A stretch of DNA of 64,000 nucleotides from Syncephalastrum monosporum B8922 (lineage: Eukaryota > Mucoromycota > Mucoromycetes > Mucorales > Syncephalastraceae), in assembly GCA_000697355.1 (NCBI GenBank), contig JNEN01001014.1, positions 124,001 to 188,000 on the forward strand, read 5' to 3'. The notes beneath the pieces are model-generated. The model made no database searches, was not told where the DNA came from, and saw only the letters and a program-made list of their open reading frames with translations. Numbering within the stretch: the first letter of the stretch is position 1; each line of letters opens with the position of its first letter. Positions 38,227 through 50,756 of this stretch are shown one piece after another. The position numbers and the translations under genes were made by a program.

Positions 38227-39241
38227 TGTCAACGCGCACACAGTAGGACGAGGCGAGGGGGGGGTGTTAAGAGAGGTTGGGGGAGAAAGAGAAAAAGAGC
38301 CAAAGGAACCATGTCACGACACCCCAAAATAGAGGCTCCTGTCCTTTTCCGTCATGCTGCATAAACATGTCTGCGCTGTTCAGTTTGCTGCTACACTTGC
38401 TACACTGCTTTCTTTTTTTGGCTTTTTTTTTTCTTCTCTACATCATTATTATTATTTTATTATTATTATTATCCATTTTATTATGGTCATGTACTATATA
38501 GCATCCTTAAAATGTTTCTTCTTTCTTTTTCCTTTTGTTTTTTTTTTTTTTCTATTTCGTGATACTGTTGAATCAGTCCCTTTTTCTTTTTCTGTCTGAA
38601 CATTGCTCGGTAAGAAATAAGAAAAAATTTTCCCACTTTGTTGCATACGTTCAACCCACCCGAATTATCCAATCAGAGTACCTCCCTTTCTTTTCATTGC
38701 TCCTTGGCCCCAGACCCCTCATTCTCCCTGCTAAGCTCATCCCGCGTCGCCGCCCTGAATTCTTTTTTTTTTTCTCTTTCTTGCCTTTTGTGTGTGTGTG
38801 TGTCGGCTTTTCAATTCAATCAAGAGGTTTGCATAAACAAATAAACCACAAACCAATACACACGCACACAATACTCGCCTGATTTAGCCACCTAACACAC
38901 CTCAGGGCCGATAACTTTTCTCTATCATCCACATTCAGGGGTGCCATAGTTTGATATCGTGACGAGTCATTTGCGAATCAGCGTGATTATAAATCATTTA
39001 GTACTATCTGATCCGTGTTTGCTCGTTTATTGGATTCGCTCACCACGGCCCTGACTGCATTTTTCCGGTTCTTGATCAATGTTTACGCACAATATGAGAT
39101 GTACGCATGCGCGCAAAGGTGTGCAACTTATGTGTATAAAAGTGCAAATAATTGTGATTCACATGATCTGTTTGCGTTACTAGACTTTTATGCAGAGAAT
39201 AATCAGTGTTTCTATGTATGCTGTATGTATGTATGTACGTG

Positions 39242-39280
<39 letters not shown>

Positions 39281-40300
39281 ATATATGTATGTGTGTGTGT
39301 GTTATGCTTCGGTAAGTGTGTGAAACAAAATATGCTAGCTTTGGGTGACTCGAAGCGGATTACATACAGTATTACACTTCACTTTTACAGCACATCACAC
39401 GACAAGCCCTAATAGCTATCTAACTGCGCGACTGGACCACTTGTTACATAAACACGCGCCTTCCCGCATGTTTTGATACATTTGTACAATAAAGTATTGC
39501 ATATTTGGTGTAAACTTTTACCCCATTGGCTACAACCTCCGTCAATAATGACTGCAAGTGAAATGTATAGCGCTCAGCAGTGTCCATCAATACAAGTCCG
39601 AGCGAACACGCAGTGCTTGCTTCTGCGTGAAGTAATTAGAGAAAAGGAAGCGTGCATGTCGCCGTTACGCTGTGTCAAGCACAAATGACATTTACCTTAC
39701 GATGAAATTGTTTTCTCCTCCTTTGCCTGCCGGCTCGGATGCCGTACATACATATATACATATATACATGCTACATAGATACATACTCCAATGCACTCCA
39801 CAAAAGATAGAGCACGAATACAGCGTGTGTCATTATACTTAACATTTTGGTTTGGATCCGTGTGTGTGCACTGCATGCTAGGATAGTTCTGGAAAGAAAT
39901 TGATTGTTCCAATGAAATTAAACAATGCACACGTCCAGCCAGATTCAGTCAGGGATGGTTTATTTCTTATTTGACACAGTGTCCGGCTCTGCATATCTTC
40001 TGGTTTTTGAATTTTAAACATCCCAACAGCCCTCCTCCTAACTCGGATCGGCATACGTACGACAGGCCAGAAAGCTGACCCCGTATTCAAGCTTTGGGGC
40101 TGCGCACCAGACGTACTGAGTTTCAACGCAAATCTAAGGGTCTTTACGCCAACGTTATTTACATGGTGCATTGCGCCTCCTCAGGACCGTCAACCTAAGC
40201 TTCCTGAAAGGTTTGCGTCAATGATAGGAGCGTGACTTTTCAGCGCGTGTGTGCGTGCGTGTGCGTGCGTGTGTGAATGTTGTGAACAAGCATGGTAAGA
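38227..40300. other. gene-poor region with TG/TGTA microsatellite
   Basis: Upstream of the ASXH gene come T-rich tracts, ATT repeats near 38450, and a clear GTAT/GT microsatellite at 39221-39300. A minus-strand frame at 39878..40171 has a moderately coding-like composition but no domain. No gene is supported. Confidence 0.4.
39221..39300. repeat. GTAT/GT microsatellite
   Basis: Long (GT)n followed by (GTAT)n and (GT)n, uninterrupted for about 80 bp. Confidence 0.9.
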
Positions 40301-40389
40301 AAACCGGGTGCCGCCAAAAGGGTTGAATACCGCCACTTTTGACAAACTGAAAACACGTGGATGGCGTACATAGCCTCTTTGTTTTATTT

Positions 40390-40929
40390 ATCCTCTTTAA
40401 GGTCAAAGGTCTCGACACCGGCAAGTTTACGAGCCGCAGCAAATATAGCGAGGCATGTATAAATCTCTAATATATCTCATAAAAACAGAATTTCCGAGCT
40501 ACTGGAAGTGTTAATAATGATTGGCAGCCCATGATCGTCCTTGGGCTCCTTATCCTTGTGTAGCCTTGTACAAGTAAGCACTATTGACATGATGTTCCTT
40601 TTTCATCCGTGCCTTTTCTCGAATGGTAAGTCTCGGATCGTGGCAAGATCGGCGAGTATGATGCATGCTAACCACCCTGTTTTCTACCAATGATAACTTA
40701 GGAATCAATTTATCCGAAGCCTAGTTCACTGACAATCTCCTTAACGTTGACCTTCTCCTCATATCCCCACGCATTCCGACAGCGAGCCGTACATATTACC
40801 ATTCGTCATGATATCGTATTTAGCTTCCACGATGCATACGTAGTGTTCATCTGTTTTACCAAATTCGTAATGAGAAGAAATCATATAGTTCTCGATCATA
40901 GCGCCATAATAAGCATAATATACAATGGC
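40390..40929 (-). pseudogene. relic with PD-(D/E)XK nuclease-like motif
   Basis: On the minus strand, 40929 down to 40759 is open and reads AMIENYMISSHYEFGKTDEH, YVCIVEAKYDIMTNGN and MYGSLSECVGI, then a stop. D...(hydrophobic)-E-A-K is the active-site pattern of PD-(D/E)XK restriction-like folds, common in Mucoromycota repeat and Crinkler-type proteins. Below it lie further coding-like pieces in changing frames, each with a stop: NAWGYEEKVNVKEIVSELGF, EKARMKKEHHVNSAYLYKAT, KDKEPKDDHGLPIIIN and FAAARKLAGVETFDLKEDK. The switching frames point to decay. The family assignment is an inference from one motif. Confidence 0.33.
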
Positions 40930-42342
40930 GCATTACCCATGTGTATGGGGCGCTCATGTGTGCGTAGCACACTTATTATTGAGTCCGGTGCTGCTGGCAT
41001 GGTGTGGCACTTGTATCATGTTGCTCTCTTCATAGCGATAGAAGGTCGTCTAGACTGATTTGCATTAAACTACCGTTATGCATGTTATTCGCTTTCTTCT
41101 AGTTTCTTCTAAAGTCAGGTATTAAGTGGACGAGGTAAATTAAATGACTTGTTCGGGAATTATACGTGTTTGTTAACACTAGGGTAACATGTGGTATGTG
41201 TGTATGTATATCCTAACTTCATGATACTATAATATGACGATACATACCTCGAAAGACGTCTATTACGTGATTGTGGGCGCTAGCTCCCAACGTAGACACA
41301 TCGATGTAGAATGGAGGATGAGATGTAAAGAAAGGATCTTGGTGGGTCACGACAAAAGGTAAACGTTCCAAAGTAATATACGGTATCTGTCATGAACACA
41401 TTTTTAAATACAGCGCTACAGTACGAGACCCCCGGCGAAATATCGACCAGATTCTTTATGATTCGAGAGTGATCACATTTCGCATTTCGCATTATCTACT
41501 TTCCAAGCTGACCCTGCGGTCAGAGTTTCGACAACAATGAAAGCAGCGGGAGCAATTCTAGCTGTAGTAATAGGTCCAGTCGCAATCGCAAATACGGGAT
41601 ATCAGCGATGATAGCGAGCATACCGAATGCGACACTGACAGTGGGATGCCATTGTCGTGTTTAGACCGAAACTCCACGCAACACATCGATTTATGCAAGC
41701 ACTTGGAATGGCAAGCCAGGATGACTAGGGAGCATATTATATCAAGCAAACAGTATCTAACTGCTCTCGGCATAGAGGACAGTTATGAATAGTTGTTTCT
41801 GAGAAGCTCGATAGCTTACGAGGAGACGGTCAGGAAGATAGTCTCCGTGGTCTCGTTATCGGACAGGTACTATAGAGCGATAGGCATCCATTTGCTAGAG
41901 ACACGGTCAATCAAGTCAGTCAGGTACGCTATAACCACCCTGACTATGCTGATCTCAATAAAGTTAATATTGTTGAATATAGGGATATCCACGCATGACC
42001 GTACAAGTGAGGTGTGGTACTTTCGGGAGGATGGGTAACCGTACATTTGTAATATTACCTTTGGACCTGGATAAACCTGAAAAAAGTGCCTTTTTTTTTT
42101 GGTATTGAAAGAATTCTTGTATCTCTTTCTATCGCTTACTTGTAGTATGTCTGGACAGTAGCATAAAGAACATCTTATTGGGGACAGTTGGAGGTAAATC
42201 CACCGACCAGAGACATAAGTGAGTCAAATCACATGCTGTGTCACGTGCGCTCTCCAAAATGTGCGGAAAGGGCTCTCATCGCCTCCCCAAAAGGGCTGGA
42301 TTGGAGTTTGTCACGTACAGTATCCGTTTTCTGTATACCGTC
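40930..42342. other. gene-poor region with decayed coding fragments
   Basis: Between about 41527 and 42040 the plus strand shows coding-like stretches in two or three frames, for example DISDDSEHTECDTDSGMPLS followed by HLEWQARMTREHIISSKQYL up to a stop at 41788, then RSIAYEETVRKIVSVVSLSD-like text in the next frame. No intact gene. The last ~300 bp should include the Msp1 promoter. Confidence 0.3.
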
Positions 42343-43765
42343 ATGATCAAATCGTGGATGCAACGACCGGAAACCAAGAAATATGCGGCCGATGGTGGGC
42401 ATCCTTCTCTCGTCTGCTGGTCAGCTTATCTTATGTCGATTGTGTAGTCGCCGTCTTTGCCCTTTCGCAGGTGGCCTTCTACTTTGCCTTTAAATGGGTG
42501 GTGGGCTCCCTCGATCCCAACAAGGCCAAGCGTCAGGAGGCCAAGAGCAAGAGCACCAAGGTCTTGGGCCGCCTTGGGGTGAGTGAGATCTACGCTGACC
42601 TGTCTGCATCGATACTAAGCAAGGTCCCTCCCGTCATTGTAGATCAAGGACCTCAAGTTGAATGAGTACGAGCAACTGATTGCCTCTGAGGTTGTGCACG
42701 CAGATGAGATTCACGTCAACTTTAAGCGTAAGGGGAAAGACAAGATACAAAGGGACGTTCAGTTTTGGCTGATAGGGGAGGGTATACAGAGATCGGTGGC
42801 CTGGACCATATCGTGCAAGACCTCCGGGAGAGCGTCATCTACCCGCTGTGCTATCCAGAGATCTTCACATCCACCTCGGGTCTGCTCGGTGCGCCCAAAG
42901 GTGTCCTCCTGTATGGCCCGCCTGGCTGTGGCAAGACCATGTTGGCCAAGGCACTCGCCAAGGAGAGCAATGCGACGTTCATCAACCTCCACGTGTCGAC
43001 CCTGACTGACAAGTACTACGGCGAATCGAACAAGCTTGTGGCTGCCCTCTTCTCGCTTGCGCGGAAACTGCAGCCTGCGATCGTCTTTATCGACGAGATC
43101 GACTCCTTCCTCCGGGAGCGCCGAAGCACCGACCATGAGACAACGGGCATGATGAAGGCCGAGTTCATGAGCTTGTGGGATGGTCTGACCACGGGTGAGG
43201 ACAGCCGCATCGTCGTCTTGGGTGCGACCAACCGCCCTAACGATATCGACTCGGCCATCCTTCGACGCATGCCCAAGCGTTTTGCGGTTCGATTGCCCAG
43301 CGACGAGCAGCGAAGAAGCATTCTGGAGCTGGTAAGAAGGATGAGAGACACTCTTGGATGGCTACTTAGATGCATACTCGTTTATCACGGTTGATTAGCT
43401 CCTGAAAGATATCAAGCTCGCACCGGATTTCAACATGAGTGAACTTGTGCAAAGAACAGCGGGTTGCTCTGGTAGCGATCTCAAAGAGCTTTGCCGCAAT
43501 GCTGCCATGATACCCATCCGTGAATACGTGCGATCTGTTCAGAAAGAACCGACCAGCGATGATGCCAGCAAAGACCTTTTGGACATTGACACAGAGGTAA
43601 GAGGAAGACAGAAATGAATTGAAAGGTGATGATATTGACCCTTTAATATAGAACATCAATACACGGCCACTCAACGTGACCGACTTTTATGCTTACGATG
43701 CCACGAACGAGAAAACGTACGTCTACGCGCAAGACAGTATCCCTCAGCAAGAGAACTTAGATTAG
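42343..43765 (+). CDS. MSP1: Msp1/ATAD1 mitochondrial AAA ATPase
   Basis: Six or so exons from ATG 42343 to TAG 43765. A short N-terminus ([12 protein letters not shown]) joins a single membrane span ([19 protein letters not shown]). The AAA module follows: [19 protein letters not shown], Walker [19 protein letters not shown], pore loop DKYYGESN, Walker [16 protein letters not shown], arginine-finger region [13 protein letters not shown], and sensor-2 [20 protein letters not shown]. Msp1/ATAD1 sits in the outer mitochondrial and peroxisomal membranes and extracts mislocalised tail-anchored proteins. The start could also be the ATG at 42358, three codons before QRPETKK; both precede the membrane span. 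Confidence 0.92.
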
Positions 43766-43918
43766 ACTGAAAAACAAAAAATTATACACGACCTTGTTCA
43801 TATTCTTATCGCACACACATACACACCGTACACACCGTACACTTTTGGAAATTTTTAAATTTTGTCGCATGAAAGCTGACTTTATTTTTCTTCTCTGTTC
43901 ACCGTCCACCGCATCTCC

Positions 43919-46900
43919 ATGAATGGATCCGAGGTAGCGCTCGGCTCGCTTGATCTGCAGCATGACTCGGTGGAAGGTCAAAAGCAAACAGGCTGGATCC
44001 CATTTCGACCGTCTGACTGGATCTTTACCGATCAAAACGCCAAGCACTGGGTGACCATGGTGACAATGTTGCTGCGCACAGGCCGAATCCGAGCGAGCTG
44101 TCATACCCTCGACGATCAACCGAATTTGCTCAGAATACGCTTCTACGCAAGCGTGATGCCAGACTCGTCGGGTGTGGCTGCCTTTGGAACTCATGGCGTG
44201 CGATTCCTCTCGCTTCTGCAGGGACTGAACGCCCACCCTGAGGCCTTTGACAGTTGCCGTACCACCGCCGTGCACCGCAACGTTTTTGGCAAACAAATCG
44301 TATGTAGAAAACGGTGCATTGAAAAACACATGTATCTGAATATCTCACTTTTTGGATATAGTTGCCTGGAGGGTTTTTCGAAATATTCAACGAGATGCCT
44401 TCGCCGAATCCCACCGAGCTCACCGACGACAGTGCATCAGGGATCAAGCAGTTTTTGGATGATCTGCTTCAGCAGCCAGCACCGGCTGGTATGAAGACTA
44501 CGTTGTACGGATATCAGAAACGATCGGTGTGGAAGATTCTGCGACGCGAGCTTCTACCAGGCGTGCTGGTGGATCCTGAAGTCGTGGAGCTGGTCTCGGT
44601 CGACGGGTCGCCTTATTACTTTGATCAGTCTTCGTGCTCCATCTCTCCTTATGCGCCCAAGATGCCTGACGTAGCAGGGGGAATTATCTGTGAGGACATG
44701 GTATGTAACGTGTCTGATGTTTGATGACCCAGCCAATTCAATGATATATGCATGTGAATAGGGTACTGGAAAAACGTGCATCTGTCTGGCTGTAATAACT
44801 GCTACGAGGCACATCCCTTCGGTTGTTTTTGGCCAGCATGAGGTCCATAGCGACTACAGGCGTGCAGTGGCACACACAAACGGTTTCCTCTCCTTGCGCC
44901 AGATCGCAACTGAACTCATCATGCGCAATGGCATTCATTGGCGGCAGCGACGTTTACCTCAGGCGGCGGCGGAAGAGTTGCAAAAATATCCGCTTTATTA
45001 TACGTGGTCCCCAACAACGCACGTCTTGGCCGCTGATGGGGGCCTCCGCAATCATGGCGAGTTTCCAGTGTACAATATTTATGTGAGCAATACGACCCTG
45101 GTCATAGGTAAGTGACATGCAATCTGTCCATCCTATTTTACAGATATTGAGACAAAATACTTTTTCCTTTAATCTTCTGCTGCAGTACCGGATAATTTGA
45201 TCGGCCAGTGGCGGTCAGAGTATTATAAGCATCTGCATGACGGTGAACTTCGGCTTCTCGAGTTGCATAACGTTCGCAAGATACCCGATCCGAAGGTTCT
45301 CATTCATTATGACATGATTCTGATCAGCGAGTGGCAATTTTCTCGCGAGCAGGAACGTGGGTCACTGCGGATGAAGGGTATGTGTGTAGCATTTCGCTAC
45401 TATGCTCAAACTCATTCCGGTCTGTACGTAGACAACGAGATCAATCCAAAGGTATCTCCGCTTTTGCTCGTCCATTGGAAGCGCGTCATTGTGGGTACGT
45501 ATCGGTCTCCCTGGTCCTTGTTTTACGCTAACACAAGGGCAGATGAGGGCCATACTCTTTCCAACAAGAGTCAGCGATCCGAGCGTGCGGGTCAACTATT
45601 TCGGGACTACATCTGGATATGTACGGGTACACCTACCCCACATATCTCTGGATCCGATCACCTCTTACGGCATGCGCATCCCAAGCTGGAAGGTGAAGAC
45701 TTAAAGAGGTAAGTCTCACGCGTAGACATGTATCAGTGCATTTGTGCTTATAATGGAGACAGGATTGGCATCTTTTTGGCGCAAACTCTGAAGCTTTCGC
45801 CTTTTGCTGAGCGCTCCAAGCTATGGACACAGCTTGTCCAAGGAGCCAAGGATCGTCATCCGTGGATACTGCTCAAAGTCGAGCATTTGCTGAACACTAT
45901 CATGGTGCGAAATCAACAGGTTGACATTCAAAAAGAAGTGACGCTTCCGCCTCTGCATGTGCGACCCATCATGATGGACTTTGACTACTACCAGTGGATG
46001 GTAAGGGCATGGGATCTGAACTCTTGAGTTTACTGACACGTCAATTACGCGACCAGGCCCACAATTGCCAGGTCGGCATGATCAGTTTGAACGCCATTCT
46101 GTCCGAGCGTGAGGGCGCCGACTATCTCTTCTCTCCTAACAACGTTCAAGCGCTGCACGAGACGGTTGGTAACCTCAAGCAGAGTTGTCTTTGGTACTCG
46201 CTGGACCTCAAATGGCTTCAAGCCTCGTACGAGAACTGCCTGGAAGCCTTGGATGATATCAAGACAGGCAAGCGGCGGTTTGGGAGCGATGAGCCAGATT
46301 TGTATCACATTGAAACGGTGCTACGCGAGGCTCTGGCAGACAAGACGTTTATCAAGATGATGTCGGACGCGCAACCAGGTTATGTGGTCTTTGGCTTGCC
46401 TGAGCAAGTGAGCACGTCGTGGGGCTGCGGTCAAGGCGCGTATACCAAGATGCCGTCGGGCGTCCTTGCGGCGGGTTGCACCCTCGTTGAGGGCCATCAT
46501 ACCGAAACGCTCGTGCACGAGGTCACGCAGGCCAAGGACGATGGCAATCTATTTGTGCACAAGGAACCGGGAAACAAGCTGCAGACCATGCTGGAATATC
46601 ACTTGGAGCGGTATGGATTCTTTGATGTCAAACCGAAAGACAAGAAGAAAAGCAAGGGTAAAAGAGGCAAGAAGACTGAGAAAAGCGGCAAGGAAGATGA
46701 GATGGCAATCGAAGAAGTCGCTGCACCAACGCCACTTGATCAGGCACAGATTGATATCCCTCTGGCCCCCCGATTACCGTCTCCTCTCTACTCGCAGGAA
46801 GAGATACCCGCCGGAAAGGATGCGCCGAGCTACGGCACACATGAAGGCGCAGCCAGTCTCCCCACACCGCCTGCGGCTGATACCCAGTCACCACCTCCAG

Positions 46901-48134
46901 CCTTGATTACACCCCCCGCCCCGCCTGTGCGGCCCTCGCTGACATTCTATGCACGCGATGACTTCTCCACGACCAAGGTGCTTTGTAGCTCGAGCAGCAA
47001 AATCAACTATTTGATAGATCAAGTGTGCAAGCTACAGCAAACCGAGAAATGTATTATATTCTCGCAAAGCCAGGCCGAGATCAATCTAATCACACAAGCG
47101 CTTGTGATTGCCAAAGTCAACCTGGTCCTGTACGATGAACAGAAAACTACGGTAAGAGAAGAAAGAGAGAGACCTATATGAAAAAAAGATATCATTTTGC
47201 TGATCACTGCATTGCCACATACAGAAAGGAGTGTCCCGCGATCAAAAGCTGACGACGTTCCGAACATCCAATACGATCAACGTGATTCTCATGCACGTGG
47301 ACCGTGCAGCGTTTGGGATCAATATCCCGGAAGCGAGCCGGATGTTTTTCGTGAGTCCTGTATGGGAGCTCGCCAAAGAGCAGCAGGCCATCAAGCGTGC
47401 ACATCGAATTGGGCAGACACGCCCGGTGCACGTGGAAATCTTGATTGCACGCGATACGATCGAGCATGCCCTGTGGGTGCGTCGCGAAAACCTGCGCAGA
47501 ACGCCCAACGAAGGTAAGAAAGATAAAAAAAACACCGAGTTCTCCTACCGTCCATATATACTCATATGAAGTAACAACGACAGATGATTTCAACGAGGCG
47601 CAGAGCGCTCAGTTCTTCAGAGACGGCACGCTAAGGGATATTCTGAACCATGCCAATTTTGTGGAGCGGCCGCAGCATATTATCCAGGAGGAGGACGGTC
47701 ACTATACCCAGCGCATCCCTCGGCTTGCGACGCAGCTTTTTATCAGTGGTGCACATGCTAACCAAAAGATCAAAGAAGAAGACGACAAGCGTCATGCCAG
47801 TGTTGCAGTGAATGAGGAACCGAACGCGGTCGAAGAGGAGGATGATATTGACTTTGGCGACGCGGAGGATATGGAGGTCCCAGGGGATGAAAAACCGGGC
47901 GTCAAGAAGCAAACGCGTTCTGTCCGCTTTTCTGAGCATATCCAGATCATTGCCATTGACAAGGATGACGATGAATATGAGATTCCAGAAGATAAGCGGC
48001 TGGACCAGGAAGTCAAGTTGACTCAAGAGAAAACAAAACACGAAGCATTTGCGAAGAAAGTTAGGTTCCATGACCTGGACGAGAAGACACCCGAAGAAGA
48101 GCACCCCGCGAAAAAAGTTAGATTTGTCCTTTAA
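43919..48134 (+). CDS. SNF2-family helicase, Rad5/Rad16-like
   Basis: About nine exons from ATG 43919 to TAA 48134, over 1200 residues. Helicase motifs are spread over exons: Q-region LYGYQKRSVWKIL, Walker A split by an intron (GGIICEDM + GTGKTCICLAVI), TLVIVPDNLIGQW, DEGH box (VIVDEGHTLSNKSQRSER), CTGTPT, then the C-terminal lobe with CIIFSQSQAEINLI, ILMHVDRAAFGINIPEASRM and QQAIKRAHRIGQTRPVHVEI. A Lys-rich and Pro-rich insert (KKKSKGKRGKKTEKSGKED) separates the lobes and an acidic C-terminus follows. SNF2 ATPases move or strip DNA-bound proteins; the large insertion between motifs suits the Rad5/Rad16 group, but no RING finger is visible, so the exact role is unknown. Confidence 0.85.
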
Positions 48135-48390
48135 AGATTTTATTCACCATCACCATCGTCTTCCTCACACCCGTTCCCAGCATTGTAACTTCTTCATTCC
48201 ATTCTTACACAATATCTGTACATATAAGAGCATTATTCTAATACATCAAAATATCAATACACGCGAGAGATGCGTTTCCATCGATGTGGAAGAAAGGCTA
48301 TGAGCGGAGCGGAGTTGCAATTGCTTTCGCGGAAAGCGACAGGGCGTTACGACAATCCAGTCAGGCCAAAATGAGACAAATCCTCCCTTT

Positions 48391-48450
48391 GCATCCATCC
48401 ATCCATCATGGTAAGATACATGACAACACTACATCCATCCATCCATCCTG
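48391..48450. repeat. CATC repeats around RPS26 coding exon 1
   Basis: Two short CATC arrays, one ending at the start codon (CATCCATCCATCATG) and one in intron 1 near 48432-48448. Confidence 0.75.
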
Positions 48451-49118
48451 TTACGACTCGGCTACTCTCCTACGACATCACCTCGAAAAACTGCATCCGA
48501 CCACTCCACCAAAAACTATCATCAAACCTGCGTCGAACAGCGAAGTCGTAGTCCGAGTCGTAATGGAGGGTGGCCCACCTTGGCACCCCATACTCATGAA
48601 CGCTCTTCCTATTACAGACGTGCAAGAGAAGAAACAATGGCCGTAACAAGCACGGCCGTGGCCACAACAAGTTTGTGCGCTGCATCAACTGCTGCCGCTG
48701 CGTCCCCAAGGTAAATTTCATTCAGCCTTTCTTTTTGGCGCATGTAGCATGCTCATTACTATCGTTATCTTACAGGACAAGGCCATCAAGCGCTTCAACA
48801 TCCGTAACATGGTTGAGGCTGCTGCCGTCCGTGATCTCCAGGAGGCCTCCGTCTATGAGGGTAATTTCTACCTGCCTTAATGTCCTTCTCGTATTCATTT
48901 GTGTCTTTGCAGAGTACGCCATCCCCAAGCTTTACGTCAAGCTTCACTACTGCGTGTCGTGCGCTATCCACGCTCGTGTTGTCCGTGTCCGCTCCGTCAA
49001 GGACCGTCGCAACCGTGCTCCTCCCCCGCGCTTCCGATTCAGAGTAAGTCTTTGACTTTAAAAGCGATGAAGAATAGACCCGCTCATACACCATTTTCTT
49101 TGTTATCCTTAGGCTTAA
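48408..49118 (+). CDS. RPS26: 40S ribosomal protein S26 (eS26)
   Basis: Five coding exons, 48408..48410, 48618..48710, 48776..48860, 48913..49043, 49113..49118, 105 residues. It reads [39 protein letters not shown], then [20 protein letters not shown] and PPPRFRFRA. The CxxC pairs of the zinc site are present. eS26 lies at the mRNA exit channel. The first coding exon is the ATG alone and the last only Ala plus stop; the protein ends earlier than the yeast version (119 residues). Confidence 0.95.
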
Positions 49119-50756
49119 ATAAATCCCTGAAAACGCGCTTTTTTTTCTTCTCTCTCAACAAAAGAAAGTTGATGTTTGCCTATGGACTGGATATGATGGT
49201 TTCAAGTGGTCATGTGCTTGTATGTGATCTGTGCGACACGTCTACGTAGCCATGGTTGACAAAAGCGTTTTATCGATGTTTATGCTGTCTTCCTCTTTTT
49301 TTTTCCCTTCTGTATATCATATGTTTCGAACTTATGTCACGTTCAATCATGCGCAGCTATGTACAGATTAGCAACAGGTAGGCATTGGAGGACAGCAGGT
49401 ACAAGGCGACGTGACAACGGTCTCATGGTAGCTGCATCTTGATGGGCGGATTGCAGACATTATGAGTATGAAATGTAGCGAAGACCTCTCATATTCGATC
49501 AAGCGATGTCTGCAAATAATAAAGAGCTCATTCAGGATTGAATAAGAAAAATGTCTTGCGTCAATGAAAGGAAGCGAAATGTGACATTCTTTAAATTTCA
49601 GAATGCAGGATGTGACATTCATGGTATGGCCTTGGATCCTCTCCAAAAGAAGGCATGGACTGCTATGAATATCACGTGCGCTAAGCCACTCTTCAGCTTC
49701 GTTACTCGTTTAAAATCAAAGGTTACACGAAATTTAAGAGTGATTTTGGCTCTGTCGCAAAAGACGTTGGCCTGCAAAACAGGAACCCGTCGGTTCGAGT
49801 TGCGATGGCAACCAAGTTGGAATAAGTGAAAATGAGAAATTAACCACAAAATGGAATCCACAAATGATGTATCTCTATTGGTCCGTGTTTCTGAGTGCGG
49901 TTTAAGACCCCGCGTACAAGTATGCGGAAAACCTTCCAATACGCTGATATGGATCCACATTGCTTTTGCTGTTGGCTGCATTCTTGCATACATTTTTTCG
50001 CTCCATTGAAGCAGGCATTGGAGATGCTGCATGTGCTTTATCTTTTAGCCAGGCCCATCCTTCTGTGTGAATAACCTGAAAAGCACTCATTCATGCTTTC
50101 ATTTTCGCGATAGCCTTAGTGACACGATTCAAACGGGCTGATTTCGACGCTTGCAACTCAAATGGCGAGTTGTAGCGAAAGCACAGTCTTCCGGCGAAAG
50201 CAAGAGCTGAGCTTGTTTACTCCACGACGCTTGTCGCCGTTCATCCTGGTATCATGTTCACAACGGATGAATGCGATGCTCAAGGTACTAACTGTGAGCA
50301 CGCGAGGGCTGTCAGTTAAATTCAGGGGCAGAGGACAGCAATGAAACAATGTCACAGGGACACAGTGTTGTCGTGTTGTTCCCCTTTAAAAGGCGCCCAT
50401 ATAAGTCGAATAGGTCATCATCAGCCTTGACATGCGCTGTCTGCATCAGTTGGCTGAAAGTTATGGTGTTTTACTTGAAGTGTAGTTTCGTTTAGTAGTG
50501 GTTCCAAGGACGCGTCTCCTTGTTGTGGTTGATGTTGGGTTATAATTCATTCACGTTGCCAGCTCTTAAAAAACTGCCGAAGTAGAAGAAAGAAGGAACA
50601 GAAGAAGGCCCGTATTTTGATGGTGGGCAGCTGAGAAAGGAAGTGCAGGCTCATTAAGGGTGCACAAAAATGGAGCAAAAAGGGAAAAAGCAGAGAGCGG
50701 TGAATATTGGAATTCATTCATTCATCCACATTTTTCTTATTCCCTTTTTTTATATA
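49119..50756. other. intergenic, no gene recognised
   Basis: Downstream of RPS26. A minus-strand frame (49619..50032) and short frames around 50160-50340 lack domains and have unremarkable codon use. I see nothing supportable; the 3' end holds the Aurora promoter. Confidence 0.35.

Noticed and set aside
39015..39323. open frame running into the TG repeat
   Set aside because: Its second half is microsatellite (Cys-Val repeats).
42219..42342. upstream extension of the Msp1 frame
   Set aside because: No ATG in that frame; the ATG at 42343 with a spliced membrane segment gives the expected Msp1 N-terminus.
49619..50032. 137-codon minus-strand frame
   Set aside because: No recognised domain, no introns to join, Cys/His content scattered without pattern.
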